A stretch of 64,000 nucleotides of DNA from Sphaerolaimus hirsutus (lineage: Eukaryota > Nematoda > Chromadorea > Monhysterida > Sphaerolaimidae): the NCBI GenBank assembly GCA_964036195.1, contig OZ038452.1, forward strand, positions 1,302,001 through 1,366,000, in the 5' to 3' direction. The position numbers and the translations under genes are program-made. Position 1 is the stretch's first letter; each line of letters opens with the position of its first letter. The notes under the pieces were generated by a model. That model was not told where the DNA came from. It searched no databases and saw only the letters and a list, made by a program, of their open reading frames with translations. Below are positions 63,866 through 64,000 of the stretch, one piece after another.

Positions 63866-64000
63866 CATATTTCTTCTAATAGAAGAGCGCCGTTCTATTT
63901 GTTCGTCAACTTTTTTACCTGCCATCCGATTGGAGGTGCCGTTCTATTGGAGGCTGCCGTTCTATCTTTTCACCATTTTTTCAGATTTCTCATTTGAGCA
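63866..64000. mobile_element. left part of accatatttcttctaatagaa element (cut by window end)
   Basis: Second-block counterpart of the element at 36028-36998, running off the window. Confidence 0.65.

Larger units (their letters stand above)
50959..64000. repeat. duplicated block, copy 2
   Basis: Direct copy of 22204-36152 beginning directly beyond the satellite edge and running off the window. Copy-specific insertions include 52463-53069, 53691-54077, 55354-55864, 56981-57060 and about 62450-62750. The 33850-34889 element of copy 1 is absent. Confidence 0.92.

Overview
Eukaryotic, almost certainly invertebrate animal, nuclear DNA. Coding DNA is a small fraction of the window. It falls into short GC-rich exons whose conceptual splicing gives two recognisable animal genes. 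The rest is AT-rich and packed with nested non-autonomous DNA transposons, foldback elements, long G/C homopolymers and a satellite array. I cannot place the species; nothing here is bacterial or viral.

Layout. (1) About 1-7 kb is gene-free repeat DNA, including a GGCGCC-rich hAT-like element (3952-4810) and a 1.5-kb foldback (about 5085-6650). (2) About 7.1-15.5 kb on the minus strand carries one unassigned exon (7144-7325) and an ALDH3-family fatty aldehyde dehydrogenase in 10 recovered exons (15516 down to 9365), lacking only the first few N-terminal codons. (3) About 15.5-22.2 kb is repeats only. (4) 22.2 to at least 36.15 kb holds ADP-dependent glucokinase (ADPGK) copy 1, minus strand, 12 coding exons. 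(5) 36-43 kb is repeats. (6) 43.36-45.95 kb is a degraded gag-protease retrotransposon with no polymerase, followed by a 200-base N gap. (7) 46.75-50.65 kb is a satellite of about 167-bp monomers arranged in 4-mer and 5-mer higher-order units. (8) 50.96-64 kb is a second copy of block 4 in direct orientation, with a second ADPGK. The copies differ mainly by transposon insertions and by nine synonymous exon changes, except in exon 2.

Most interesting point: several introns appear to be transposons from end to end (introners). In ALDH3 intron 5 and ADPGK introns 6 and 8, the terminal inverted repeats of a MITE-like element abut the exons. The 5' end supplies the GT donor (CAG|GTGNCA...), and a CAG copy at the other end supplies the acceptor. 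Splicing exactly at these ends restores the conserved protein (for example QKP|DLVILSG in ADPGK and GQ|TCIAPD in the ALDH active site). ADPGK introns 1 and 2 contain related elements. Stand-alone relatives with the same ends and the same CAG flanks lie elsewhere in the window. A second theme is a set of hAT-like elements with 8-bp target duplications whose ends are alike but whose cores are different simple-repeat arrays.
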